A DNA stretch of 33,806 bases from [Streptosporangium] indianense (GTDB taxonomy: Bacteria; Actinomycetota; Actinomycetes; Streptomycetales; Streptomycetaceae). The translations under genes were made by a program, and so were the position numbers. Below the pieces are notes generated by a model. That model was not told where the DNA came from. It saw only the letters and a program-made list of their open reading frames with translations, and made no database searches. Shown here in pieces: positions 7,098 through 14,800 of this stretch; position 1 is the stretch's first letter; each line of letters starts with the position of its first letter. The stretch is taken from contig NZ_JAKEIO010000082.1 of NCBI RefSeq assembly GCF_021474405.1, positions 1 through 33,806 on the forward strand, given 5' to 3'.

Positions 7098-8048
7098 GTG
7101 TCGAACACCGTCTCCGGCCTGCCCACCGGGCGAGGCCTCCTCTGTCTGATCGTCGCCGGTGTCGCCTGGGGCACCGCGGGTGCGGCCGCCTCGCTGGTCT
7201 ACCGGGCCAGTGACATGGGGCCCGTCGCCCTGTCCTTCTGGCGCTGCGCCGCCGGCCTCGCGCTGCTGCTCGCCGTCCGCCCGCTGCGCTCGCGCGCCCG
7301 GGGCCCCATGAGGGAGCCGCTCCGCCGCCGGGCGCTGCGGGCCGGAGTCACGGGGCTCGGACTCGCCGTCTTCCAGACGGCGTACTTCGCCGCCGTCTCC
7401 GCCACCGGCCTCGCCGTGGCCACCGTCGTCACCCTGGGCGCCGGGCCGGTCCTCATCGCGCTCGGAGCCCGGCTGACCCTGGCCGAGCGTCTGGGGCGGG
7501 GCGGCGCCGTGGCCGTCCTGGGTGCCCTTGCCGGGCTCGCCGTTCTCGCCCTCGGCGGTGGAAGCACGACCGTACGCCCCGGGGGAGTGCTGCTCGCGTT
7601 GCTGTCCGCGGCCGGATACTGCGTGATGACGCTCCTCACCCGCCGGTGGGGCCGCGACGGCGAGGGCGACGCCGCAGGGACCACCGCGGGGGCCTTCGCC
7701 GTGACGAGCCTGTGCCTGTTGCCGCTCGCCCTGGCGGAAGGGCTGCTGCCGCACACCGAGGAGCCCGGCCGGCTCGTCCTGCTGCTCGTCTACGTCGCGG
7801 CCGTCCCCACGGCCCTCGCCTACGGCCTCTACTTCGCGGGCGCGGCCGTCGTACGGTCCGCCACCGTCTCGGTGATCATGCTGCTGGAACCGGTGAGCGC
7901 GGCGGTGCTCGCCGTCGTCCTGCTCGGCGAGCACCTCACGACGGCGACCCTGGCCGGGACCCTGCTGATGCTGGGCTCGGTGACGGGCCTCGCGGTGGGG
8001 GAGGCGCGGGGTGCGCGGCGCGCGGAGGAGCCGGTGACGGCCGGGTGA
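7098..8048 (+). CDS. EamA/DMT family transporter (second of three)
   Basis: Protein of 316 aa from the GTG at 7098, chosen for GGAGAGA at 7087-7093; the open frame runs far upstream through the previous gene as a shadow. It has ten predicted hydrophobic helices in two EamA repeats (GLLCLIVAGVAWGTAGAAAS at the start; VSVIMLLEPVSAAVLAVVLL near the end, with GEHLT after it). The late signature LLEPVSAAV is typical of RhtA/YddG-like exporters of amino acids and related metabolites, but the substrate is not known. It follows a 227-nt leader that holds the short ORF at 6881-6922, and is followed by a 30-nt tandem repeat array. Confidence 0.9.
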   Translation: MSNTVSGLPTGRGLLCLIVAGVAWGTAGAAASLVYRASDMGPVALSFWRCAAGLALLLAVRPLRSRARGPMREPLRRRALRAGVTGLGLAVFQTAYFAAVSATGLAVATVVTLGAGPVLIALGARLTLAERLGRGGAVAVLGALAGLAVLALGGGSTTVRPGGVLLALLSAAGYCVMTLLTRRWGRDGEGDAAGTTAGAFAVTSLCLLPLALAEGLLPHTEEPGRLVLLLVYVAAVPTALAYGLYFAGAAVVRSATVSVIMLLEPVSAAVLAVVLLGEHLTTATLAGTLLMLGSVTGLAVGEARGARRAEEPVTAG

Positions 8049-8050
8049 GG

Positions 8051-8215
8051 TGGGGCCTCGCTCCCCGGGCCTGCTGAAGACGGGGCCTCGCTGCCTACGC
8101 GTGGTGTCGGCGGGGCCTCGCCCACTGTGCCTGCCCCGGGCGGGGCCTCGCATTCTGCGTCTGTTGCCGACGGAGCCTTCGCCCACTGGGCCTGTGGCCG
8201 GCAGGGGCTCGTCCG
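8051..8215. repeat. Degenerate tandem repeat, 30-nt period, about 5.5 copies
   Basis: The core GGGGCCTCG recurs at 8052, 8082, 8112 and 8142, then in decayed form at about 8172 (GGAGCCTTCG) and 8203 (AGGGGCTCG). The first four copies are exactly 30 nt apart; the fifth is 31 nt. Only the first 10-11 nt of each unit are conserved, and the remaining 20 nt vary. It fills the gap between the stop codons of two convergent genes (8048 and 8216). Confidence 0.8.
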
Positions 8216-8854
8216 CTACGCCTGCGCCTGTTGTCGGCGCAGGAGGTGGTCGCGTGCCCTGGTGTCGCCCGGGCCGCCGCGCGCCGCGAGGCCCGCGGCG
8301 ACCCGGTCCCGGACCTCGGCCGGCCTGTGGTTGGCGTACTTGAACTTCGCCCGTACGTCCGTCACTTCGAGGCGCAGGGCGCGGATGCCCGCGAGCATCC
8401 TGCCGTAGGGCACCTCTCCCACCTCCGCCCGCGCGGAGCCACCCCCCGGCTGGAAGTGGTCCACCTGGCGGTTGAGCAGCTCGGCCTTCTCCGCCGGGTC
8501 GTCCACGACGTGGGCGCGGCAGCGCAGCTGGACGGCCGCGTAGAAGCTCGTCGGGGTGCCGTGCTCGGGCGGGACGTCCGGGGCGGCCTGCCAGGGGCCG
8601 GGTACGAACACGTAGTCGTCGACCACGCTCAGCACGACGTCCGGGGCCGCCTCCAGCGCCGGCCAGAGCGGGTTCGGGCGGGCGAGGTGGGAGACGACCT
8701 CGCGGCGCCCGGCGTCGTAGACGAAGTGCAGGGGCTGGACGTGGGGCGGTTCGCCCGGCAGGCCGTTGACGGCGAGCTGGCCGAAGTCGTGGTCGGCCAG
8801 CCACTGCCGCCATTCGGTGTCGTCGTGGGGCGCGTCCCAGGGGTGGATCAGCAT
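8216..8854 (-). CDS. PaiB-like FMN-binding split-barrel protein (negative transcriptional regulator family)
   Basis: Protein of 212 aa from the ATG at 8854, giving the canonical PaiB start MLIHPWD; a GTG one codon upstream (8857) is also possible. The FMN-binding split barrel is seen in GQLAVNGLPGEPPHVQPLHFVYDAG and SHLARPNPLW, and the C-terminal family signature KFKYANHRPAEVRDRVAAGL is present. Family members bind flavin or heme-like cofactors; B. subtilis PaiB was described as a negative regulator of sporulation and protease genes, but direct DNA binding is not shown by this sequence. It overlaps the upstream gene by one base (TGATG), so it is co-translated with the PPOX-family gene. It probably functions in the MocR-adjacent operon. 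Confidence 0.88.
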   Translation of the reverse strand: MLIHPWDAPHDDTEWRQWLADHDFGQLAVNGLPGEPPHVQPLHFVYDAGRREVVSHLARPNPLWPALEAAPDVVLSVVDDYVFVPGPWQAAPDVPPEHGTPTSFYAAVQLRCRAHVVDDPAEKAELLNRQVDHFQPGGGSARAEVGEVPYGRMLAGIRALRLEVTDVRAKFKYANHRPAEVRDRVAAGLAARGGPGDTRARDHLLRRQQAQA

Positions 8855-9540
8855 CACAGGGCCGTGAGGTAGCCGGGCAGTTCGGTCCCGGGGGCCAGGC
8901 CCGGGTCGGGGGCCGGAGTGCCGTAGGAGCGCCGGACCGGGACGACGCCCGCCCAGTGGGGGAGGGCGAGGTCCTCCGGTTCGTCGTTCACGCCGCCGGT
9001 GCGCAGCTTCGCGGACACCTCGTCCAGGTCCAGGCGGATCACGGCGGTGGCGGCCAGCTCCTTCTTGTTGGCCGGGCGCGAGTCCGCGGAGCGGCCGGGC
9101 ACGGCGTGGTCGACCAGCGCGTCCAGGGCCTGCCGCTTCTCCTCGGGGTCCGTCACGTCGCGGGCGATGCCGTGCACCACCACGGAGCGGTAGTTGATCG
9201 AGTGATGGAAGGCCGAGCGGGCCAGGACCAGACCGTCGACGTGGGTGACGGTCAGGCAGACCGGGAGGCCGGGGTCGGACTGGCCGGCCGCACGCAGCGG
9301 ACGCGAGCCCGTCGAGCCGTGCACGTACAGCCGCTCGCCGACCCGGGCGTACAGCGTGGGCAGCACGACGGGTGCCCCGTCGCGGACGAAGCCGAGGTGG
9401 CAGACGTAGGCCTCGTCGAGTATTGCGTGCACCAGGTCCTTGTCGTACGAGGCCCGGTCCGCGGAGCGGGTGGGGACCGTGCGGTCGGTCGGCGTGTAGG
9501 CGGTGTCGGGCTGCGACGGCGTCTGCGCGGTCCCCTGCAT
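8854..9540 (-). CDS. Pyridoxamine 5'-phosphate oxidase family protein (Nim-like flavin protein)
   Basis: About 228 aa from the ATG at 9540, preferred because GGAGAG (9550-9545) lies upstream and a likely -10 element covers the alternative ATG at 9552. The split barrel is evident from AYVCHLGFVRDGAPVVLPTLYARVG (about 50-74) and LYVHGSTGSRPLR, followed by SAFHHSINYRSVVVHG, the pattern of NimA/PPOX-like proteins that bind FMN. Family members range from pyridoxal-phosphate oxidases to nitroimidazole reductases; no substrate can be assigned. It is translationally coupled to the PaiB-like gene and divergently transcribed from a PLP-dependent MocR regulator, which suggests regulation by that protein and perhaps a vitamin B6 link. 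Confidence 0.85.
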   Translation of the reverse strand: MQGTAQTPSQPDTAYTPTDRTVPTRSADRASYDKDLVHAILDEAYVCHLGFVRDGAPVVLPTLYARVGERLYVHGSTGSRPLRAAGQSDPGLPVCLTVTHVDGLVLARSAFHHSINYRSVVVHGIARDVTDPEEKRQALDALVDHAVPGRSADSRPANKKELAATAVIRLDLDEVSAKLRTGGVNDEPEDLALPHWAGVVPVRRSYGTPAPDPGLAPGTELPGYLTAL

Positions 9541-9550
9541 GGCGCTCTCC

Positions 9551-9566
9551 ATTGTACTAGTGCATA
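9551..9566. promoter_or_regulatory. Divergent promoter between PPOX-family gene and mocR
   Basis: Only 26 nt separate the two start codons. TACAAT on the minus strand (9556-9551) is a good -10 for the PPOX gene, and ACTAGT (9556-9561) is a perfect palindrome suited to MocR binding. On the plus strand TACTAG (9555-9560) sits 7 nt before the mocR ATG, the distance expected for a leaderless message. These are inferences from spacing. Confidence 0.45.
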
Positions 9567-10907
9567 ATGGGCTTTGTGCTAGGAGAGTATCCGATCCAAG
9601 GGCGGCGCGCAGCGGACATTTCCGCGAGCGTCGAGCGTGCGGTGGGGGCCGGCGAGCTGCGGCCCGGTCAACTGCTGCCTCCGATGAGGGAGTTGGCCGA
9701 GCGGCTGGGGGTGAATCCCAACACGGTCGCGGCCGCGTACCGGACGCTGCGCGAGCGCGGGGTCATCGAGACGGCGGGACGGCGCGGCAGCCGGGTGCGG
9801 CCCGCTCCGGCGACGACCGGCCGGGAGCACTTCCGGGTGGACGTCCCCGAGGGGGTGCGGGACCTCGCGCAGGGCAATCCGGATCCGGCGCTGCTGCCGA
9901 GCCTCGTGGACGCGTTCGCGGCGGCCGCCGCCGAGGGCGACCGGACGCCCGTGCTCTACGGCGACACCCCCGTCGATCCGGAGCTGGCCCGGATCGCGCG
10001 GGCCGGCTTCGACGCCGACGGGGTGCCGGACGGGCCGCTCACCGTGGTCTCCGGCGCCCTGGACGGTGTCGAACGGGTGCTTGCGGCCCACCTCAAGCCC
10101 GGTGACACCGTCGGCGTCGAGGACCCCGGCTGGGGCCGCACCCTCGACTTGGTGCCCGCGCTCGGGCTGCGGACCGTCCCCGTCGGCATCGACGACGAGG
10201 GGCCCCGCCCGGAGGATGTGCGCCGGGCGCTGGAGGCCGGGGCACGGGCCCTGATCGTCACCGACCGGGCGCAGAACCCGACCGGTGCGGCGGTGAGCGC
10301 CGCACGCGCGCGTGCCCTGCTGGCCGTGCTCCAGAAGCACCCGGAAGTGCTGCTGATCGAGGACGACCACGGTCACGGCATCGTCGACGTACCGCTGCAC
10401 CCGCTGGCCGGCGCCACCCGGCACTGGGCGTTCGTGCGCTCGGCCGCCAAGGCCTACGGCCCCGACCTTCGGCTCGCCGTGCTCACCGGCGACGCCGTCA
10501 CCGTCGACCGGGTGAGCGGACGGCACCGGCTCGGGCCGGGCTGGGTGAGCCGGCTGATGCAGCGGGCCCTGGTGCGGCTGTGGACCGGCGGCGCGGTGGA
10601 CACCGCCGCGGTGGCGGCGTCGTACGGACGGCGGCGGAACGCGCTGATCGGGGCGCTCGGGCGACGCGGTGTCGCGGCGAGCGGACGCAGCGGCATGAGT
10701 GTGTGGGTGCCCGTGCCGGACGAGACCGGTGCCGTCGCCCGGCTGCTGCACGCCGGCTGGGCCGTGGCCCCCGGCGCGCGCTTCCGGCTGGCCGCGCCGC
10801 CCGGCATCCGGGTCACCGTGTCGCCCCTCGCCGACGGCGAGATCGAGCCCCTGGCCGATGCGATCGCCTCGGCCCTCGGACCCGCCCCCGCGCGCAGTTA
10901 CGTCTGA
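9567..10907 (+). CDS. MocR/GntR family regulator with PLP-dependent aminotransferase domain
   Basis: Protein of 446 aa. The N-terminal GntR winged helix spans about 10-78 (GELRPGQLLPPMRELAERLG, NPNTVAAAYRTLRERGVIE). A fold-type-I aminotransferase domain follows: NPTG at N237, EDDH at about 265-268 and the PLP-binding lysine in RSAAKAYGPDLRL (K295). The family uses PLP or a PLP-amino-acid adduct as effector; members control pyridoxine synthesis (PdxR), GABA use (GabR) or transport. There is no Shine-Dalgarno sequence before the ATG, so a leaderless mRNA is likely. The divergent split-barrel operon is the best candidate target. Its stop lies 20 nt from that of the convergent EamA gene. Confidence 0.93.
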   Translation: MGFVLGEYPIQGRRAADISASVERAVGAGELRPGQLLPPMRELAERLGVNPNTVAAAYRTLRERGVIETAGRRGSRVRPAPATTGREHFRVDVPEGVRDLAQGNPDPALLPSLVDAFAAAAAEGDRTPVLYGDTPVDPELARIARAGFDADGVPDGPLTVVSGALDGVERVLAAHLKPGDTVGVEDPGWGRTLDLVPALGLRTVPVGIDDEGPRPEDVRRALEAGARALIVTDRAQNPTGAAVSAARARALLAVLQKHPEVLLIEDDHGHGIVDVPLHPLAGATRHWAFVRSAAKAYGPDLRLAVLTGDAVTVDRVSGRHRLGPGWVSRLMQRALVRLWTGGAVDTAAVAASYGRRRNALIGALGRRGVAASGRSGMSVWVPVPDETGAVARLLHAGWAVAPGARFRLAAPPGIRVTVSPLADGEIEPLADAIASALGPAPARSYV

Positions 10908-10927
10908 GACAGCCATCGGCAGCTTCG

Positions 10928-11881
10928 TTACGTCTGCGGCACCTTCAGGGGCTTCGGCCGTACCTGCGTGAGCGCCGCTCCTGTCAGCACGATCACCGCT
11001 CCGACCGGTGTCGACCAGGTGAGGGCCTCACCGAGCAATGCGACGCCCGCGGCCGTGGCGATGACCGGGATGAAGTACGTGACCATCTGTGCGGTCGTCG
11101 GGCCGACCTCGGCGACCAGGCCGTACTGCAGGAGCACCGCGAGGCCCGTGCCCAGCGCGCCCAGGGCGGCGATCGCCAGCAGCGGCACGACGGACAGGTG
11201 GGTCGGCACGGTCGTGAACAGCGGGGTGACGACGGCCAGCTGGACCGTGGCCAGCAGCAGTTGCGCGCCGGTCATCGACAGGTGCGAGTGGCCGGTGCCG
11301 GCGAGGGTGCGGCGCACGTAGATCCAGCCGACCGGGTAGCTCAGGGACGCCAGCAGGGCCAGTGCCGTCCCGGTGGCGTCCAGGCCGTGGAAGCCCTGCC
11401 ACGCGCCCAGCACCGTGAGCACCCCGAGGAAGCCCAGCCCGAGGCCCACGACCCGCACCCGGGTCGGGCGGTCCTCCGACAGGGCGACCAGCGACAGCGC
11501 CATGCCCCACAGCGGCGAGGTCGCGTTGCAGATGCCCGCCAGGGTGGACGGGATGGTCAGCTCGGCGTACGCGAACAGGGAGAACGGCAGGGCGTTGAGC
11601 AGGAAGGCGGCGACCGTCAGGTGCCCCCAGAGGCGCACCCCGCGGGGCAGCCGCTCGCGTCGTACCGCCATCGCGGCGGCCAGCACCGCGGTGCCGAACA
11701 CCAGCCGGCCGAGCGTCACCTGGAACGGCGCGTAGGTCTCGGTGCCCACCTTGATGAGGAGAAAGCTGAAGCCCCAGATCAACGACAGGGCGGCGAACCG
11801 GATGCGCCAGTCGAGGAGGCGGCGGGGCGGAGCGGGCGAGGCGGTGGCGGCGCGGCCGGCCGGGGTGGTGACGGTGCTCAT
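10928..11881 (-). CDS. EamA/DMT family transporter (third of three)
   Basis: Protein of 317 aa from the ATG at 11881; the frame is open further upstream but only as a shadow of the divergent lysR. Ten hydrophobic helices in two EamA repeats are visible (RFAALSLIWGFSFLLIKVG at the start; MVTYFIPVIATAAGVALLGE near the end). It is divergently transcribed from a LysR regulator, with 75 nt between the starts, a standard exporter/regulator pair in which LysR usually activates the exporter when its substrate accumulates. The substrate is not known; amino acids or purine analogues are common for the family. Confidence 0.9.
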   Translation of the reverse strand: MSTVTTPAGRAATASPAPPRRLLDWRIRFAALSLIWGFSFLLIKVGTETYAPFQVTLGRLVFGTAVLAAAMAVRRERLPRGVRLWGHLTVAAFLLNALPFSLFAYAELTIPSTLAGICNATSPLWGMALSLVALSEDRPTRVRVVGLGLGFLGVLTVLGAWQGFHGLDATGTALALLASLSYPVGWIYVRRTLAGTGHSHLSMTGAQLLLATVQLAVVTPLFTTVPTHLSVVPLLAIAALGALGTGLAVLLQYGLVAEVGPTTAQMVTYFIPVIATAAGVALLGEALTWSTPVGAVIVLTGAALTQVRPKPLKVPQT

Positions 11882-11908
11882 GGCAGCCACGATGCGGCAC
11901 CAGAACCT

Positions 11909-11948
11909 CGTAGCACAATCGAGATTTCGCACCCGGTACTGCGTAGCA
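11909..11948. promoter_or_regulatory. Paired CGTAGCA repeats in the lysR/EamA divergent promoter
   Basis: CGTAGCA occurs at 11909-11915 and 11942-11948, 33 nt apart (about three helical turns on the same face), within the 75-nt intergenic region. LysR proteins bind paired sites in such regions; assignment to this LysR is inferred. Confidence 0.4.
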
Positions 11949-11956
11949 TTGCTTAC

Positions 11957-12859
11957 ATGTTGAACCTGGAGCGCCTGCGCACCCTCGACGCCCTCGCCCG
12001 GCACGGCTCGGTGAGCGGGGCGGCCGAGGGGCTGCACATCACGACGTCCGCCGTCTCGCAGCAGTTGTCCAAGCTGGAGCGCGAGGTCGGCCAGCGGCTC
12101 CTCGCCAAGAACGGCCGGGGCGTGCGGCTCACCGACGCGGGCCGGCTGCTCGCCGAGCACGCCGCGCGCATCCTCTCCCAGGTGGAACTCGCCCAGTCCG
12201 ACCTGGAGGCGCAGCGTGGGCAGGTCGTCGGGGACCTCAGACTGTCGGCGTTCCCGACGGCCGCGCGGGGCCTCTTCCCACACGCGCTGGCCGCACTGCG
12301 CGAGCAGCACCCCGCCCTCCGGCTGCGCTCCTGTGAGCTGGAACCGGAGCACGGCATCGCCGGGGTGGTGCGCGGCGACCTCGACCTCGCCGTGGTGCTC
12401 GACTGGTACAACAAGCCGATGGCGCTGCCCGAGGGCCTGGTCAAGGCGTCGATCCTGGACGACCCGGCCGAGGTCGCCCTGCCGGTGGACCACCGGCTCG
12501 CCGGGCGCGACGAGGTGGACCTCGGCGAGTTCGCCGACGACGAGTGGATCACCTGGGGCGACGGCGAGTTCTGCCACGAGTGGCTGATGTTCACGCTCCG
12601 CTCCAAGGGCGTCGAGCCGATCGTCGGCCACCGCGCCGCCGAGACCCACACCCAGCTCGCGCTGGTCGCCGCGGGCCTCGGCGTGTGCATCGCCCCGCTG
12701 CTCGGCCGCCACCCCGTTCCCGACGGTGTCGTGACCGTCCCCCTCCGGCAGCGGGTCCGCCGGCACGTGTACGTCGTCTGGCGTGCGGACGCGGACCGCC
12801 GCCCGTCGATCCGGGCGGCGGTGAAGGCCCTGCGGGCGGCGGCGGAGGACGTCGGCTGA
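11957..12859 (+). CDS. LysR family transcriptional regulator
   Basis: Protein of 300 aa from the ATG at 11957. The N-terminal winged helix-turn-helix is clear (LERLRTLDALARHGSVSGAA, then TTSAVSQQLSKLEREVGQRL, about 4-62), followed by the linker helix and a periplasmic-binding-protein-like effector domain (about 90-295). No Shine-Dalgarno is visible (GCTTAC precedes the ATG). It is divergent from the third EamA gene and most likely regulates it. It converges with the next PPOX gene with only 15 nt between stop codons. Confidence 0.93.
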   Translation: MLNLERLRTLDALARHGSVSGAAEGLHITTSAVSQQLSKLEREVGQRLLAKNGRGVRLTDAGRLLAEHAARILSQVELAQSDLEAQRGQVVGDLRLSAFPTAARGLFPHALAALREQHPALRLRSCELEPEHGIAGVVRGDLDLAVVLDWYNKPMALPEGLVKASILDDPAEVALPVDHRLAGRDEVDLGEFADDEWITWGDGEFCHEWLMFTLRSKGVEPIVGHRAAETHTQLALVAAGLGVCIAPLLGRHPVPDGVVTVPLRQRVRRHVYVVWRADADRRPSIRAAVKALRAAAEDVG

Positions 12860-12874
12860 CGGTCCGGGCGGCGG

Positions 12875-13345
12875 CTACTGCCCCGACAGTTTGCGGAAGT
12901 CCCAGGAGACGATCTTCTGCGGCGTCAGACGGATCCAGGCGTGCCGGCCATCGTGCGGCATCTCCTCCAGGCCGAAGTTCTTCCGCGCGAACAGCATCTC
13001 CGGGACGTCGAGTTCGGCGCGAAGCTCGCCCGTGCGCGGTATCTCGCCCACGAACTCGACGGTGCCCGACAGCTCGGCGCCGCGCAGCTCGTCGTACTCC
13101 TCGCCGGTGTCGACCACGATCGCCACCCGTCCATCGCGCCGCAGGTCGGTCCAGCGCTTGCTGCGCACCACCGAGTACAGCCACATCGAGGTGCCGTCCC
13201 AGGCGAACCACAGCGTGCTCACGTGCGGCGCCCCGTCGGCCGACACCGTGGCGACCCGGCAGGTGCGCTGGGTGGTCAGGAACTCGTCCAGCTCGCCCGG
13301 CGTCATCATGATCTTCCGGCCCCTGCGCTGCTGCGTGACGGTCAT
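12875..13345 (-). CDS. PPOX-class flavin/F420-binding split-barrel protein
   Basis: Protein of 156 aa from the ATG at 13345, preceded by a purine-rich GGGAGAAAGAGGGGG. Core motifs: LTTQRTCRVATVSADGAPHV (strand 1-2), STLWFAWDGTSMWLYSVVRS with the conserved KRWTDLRRDGRVAIVVD, and a C-terminal WDFRKL. The pattern matches actinobacterial pyridoxamine-phosphate-oxidase-like proteins, many of which bind F420 or FMN and reduce small molecules. Cofactor and substrate cannot be decided from sequence alone. The region upstream holds two overlapping palindromes, one (TCTGAC-N5-GTCAGA) similar to the one before the SRPBCC gene. Confidence 0.82.
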   Translation of the reverse strand: MTVTQQRRGRKIMMTPGELDEFLTTQRTCRVATVSADGAPHVSTLWFAWDGTSMWLYSVVRSKRWTDLRRDGRVAIVVDTGEEYDELRGAELSGTVEFVGEIPRTGELRAELDVPEMLFARKNFGLEEMPHDGRHAWIRLTPQKIVSWDFRKLSGQ

Positions 13346-13372
13346 GCGCCCCCTCTTTCTCCCACGTCGTGC

Positions 13373-13401
13373 CAGAGGAGATCCTCTGACATCACGTCAG
13401 A
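13373..13401. promoter_or_regulatory. Two overlapping palindromes in the PPOX/isochorismatase divergent region
   Basis: CAGAGGA-GA-TCCTCTG (13373-13388) is a perfect palindrome that shares its end with TCTGAC-ATCAC-GTCAGA (13385-13401), also perfect in its arms. They lie 28-56 nt upstream of the PPOX start and about 80-107 nt before the isochorismatase start. Likely operator sites for a dimeric regulator, identity unknown. Confidence 0.55.
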
Positions 13402-13479
13402 AAAGGATGAGTGCTCTTCCGTCCGTGCGCAATGGTGGCTACGCTCGCCCGCCCGGCCGCCGGTGACAGGGGGAAAACC

Positions 13480-14127
13480 GTGCCCTCGTACGCAGCGCTC
13501 AGCGAACTCCTCGAACCGCGCACCACCGTGCTGCTCACCGTCGAGTGCCAGGAGGGCGTCGTCGGGGCGGACAGTGCCCTGCCCGAACTCGCCGGACAGG
13601 CACGTGCCGGCGCCCTCGCCAATGTTGCCCGGCTGGTGGCGGCCGCCCACGACGGCGGCGTCCAGGTCGTCCATGCCGTCGCCGAGCGCCGGCCCGACGG
13701 CCGCGGCGCCAATCGCAATGCCCGCCTCTTCCGCGCCGCCGCCCGCCTGCCCGTCCAGCAGCTGACCGGCACGCCCGCGGTGCGGGTGGCCGCCCCGATC
13801 GAGGTCGCGGAGGAGGACCTCGTCGTGCGGCGGCTGCACGGGCTGTCACCCCTGCACGGCACCGACGTCGATCCGCTGCTGCGCAACCTCGGCTGCCGCA
13901 CGCTGATCGTCACCGGCGTCTCCGCCAACGTGGCCGTGCCCAACGCCGTGTTCGACGCCGTGAACCTCGGCTACACCGTCGTCGTCCCGGCGGACGCCAT
14001 CGCGGGAGTGCCCGCCGACTACACCCCCGCGATGATCCGCCACACCCTCGCGCTGGTCGCCACGGTCGCGACCACGGACGAGGTACTGGCCTGCCTGGAG
14101 CGTGCGCGGGGCGTCAGGCCAGCGTGA
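13480..14127 (+). CDS. Isochorismatase-fold cysteine hydrolase
   Basis: About 215 aa from the GTG at 13480, which has AGGGGGA 5 nt upstream; longer in-frame starts at 13411 and 13432 lack ribosome binding sites. The isochorismatase-like fold is recognisable: TVLLTVECQEGVVG (an E replaces the usual catalytic D-x-Q start), VQVVHAVAERRPDGRGANRN, and LIVTGVSANVAVPNAVFDAVN, where the usual catalytic Cys position (T-G-V-x-x-N-x-C/V) holds Ala/Val. Lack of the cysteine and the altered Asp raise the possibility of a non-hydrolytic or changed activity. The gene overlaps the convergent Rieske gene by 14 nt at the 3' ends. Confidence 0.82.
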   Translation: MPSYAALSELLEPRTTVLLTVECQEGVVGADSALPELAGQARAGALANVARLVAAAHDGGVQVVHAVAERRPDGRGANRNARLFRAAARLPVQQLTGTPAVRVAAPIEVAEEDLVVRRLHGLSPLHGTDVDPLLRNLGCRTLIVTGVSANVAVPNAVFDAVNLGYTVVVPADAIAGVPADYTPAMIRHTLALVATVATTDEVLACLERARGVRPA

Positions 14128-14602
14128 TGGAGTCGCCCTTCACGCTGATCTGCTTCGCCTCCAGCGGTTCGACCGCCGGACCCTTCTTCACGCTGCCGTC
14201 GAGCACGGAGAACTGACTGCCGTGACAGGCGCAGGAGATGACGTCGTCCTTCAGATCCACCATCGGACACTTCTGGTGGGTGCAGATCGTCGAGAAGGCC
14301 TTGTAGTCACCCGCAGCCGGCTGCGAGACCACGACCTTCTCGTCCTTGAAGATCTTGCCGCCGCCCTCGGGGATGTCGGCGGTCTTCGCGAGCGCCGCAC
14401 CACCGGCTCCCGCCCCGGCGGACGAGCCGCCCCCTTCGTTCGTCGCACCGCCACCGGCGGCACCCTGTTCGGTGGACGGGTCGGACGCCTTGTCATCCGA
14501 ACCGCACGCCGTCAGCGCCACGGTGAGCCCCGCCGCGCCGACCGCCGCCACGACGGTGCGGCGGCTCGGTCCCGACATCGGCTGAACTGATTCGCTGGTC
14601 AT
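14114..14602 (-). CDS. Secreted Rieske [2Fe-2S] lipoprotein (Tat-type signal)
   Basis: Protein of 162 aa from the ATG at 14602, with GGAAGG at a suitable distance upstream. The N-terminus has a twin-arginine motif (PSRRTVV, R14/R15), a hydrophobic segment and a lipobox LTAC (Cys33), so export folded by Tat and lipid anchoring outside the membrane are predicted. A Gly/Ala/Ser-rich linker (40-70) precedes the Rieske domain with C107-T-H109 and C124-x-x-H127 as cluster ligands and C112/C126 as the stabilising disulfide. It probably carries electrons at the outer face of the membrane; its partner is not encoded next door. Similar short Rieske lipoproteins are widespread in Streptomyces. Confidence 0.92.
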   Translation of the reverse strand: MTSESVQPMSGPSRRTVVAAVGAAGLTVALTACGSDDKASDPSTEQGAAGGGATNEGGGSSAGAGAGGAALAKTADIPEGGGKIFKDEKVVVSQPAAGDYKAFSTICTHQKCPMVDLKDDVISCACHGSQFSVLDGSVKKGPAVEPLEAKQISVKGDSITLA

Positions 14603-14800
14603 GCTGACGTTCCTTCCGGGGGAATTCGTGATCTGCCGAGAGGTACGGCCCTTGCGGACGGGCTGTTCAGACCCTGTCGAAATCCTGACCCGTTCGAGCA
14701 AGGACACGGGTCAAGCGCAGCTGTCGGTTCGCTGTCGGGTTCCGGCCCGCGCCCGCGAGGCCGCCGCCACGGCCGCCCGGTACGTCAGTAACCTGGGGCG

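Noticed and set aside
8051..8215. CRISPR array with 11-nt repeats and 20-nt spacers
   Set aside because: Repeats are too short and degenerate, and there are no cas genes or leader.
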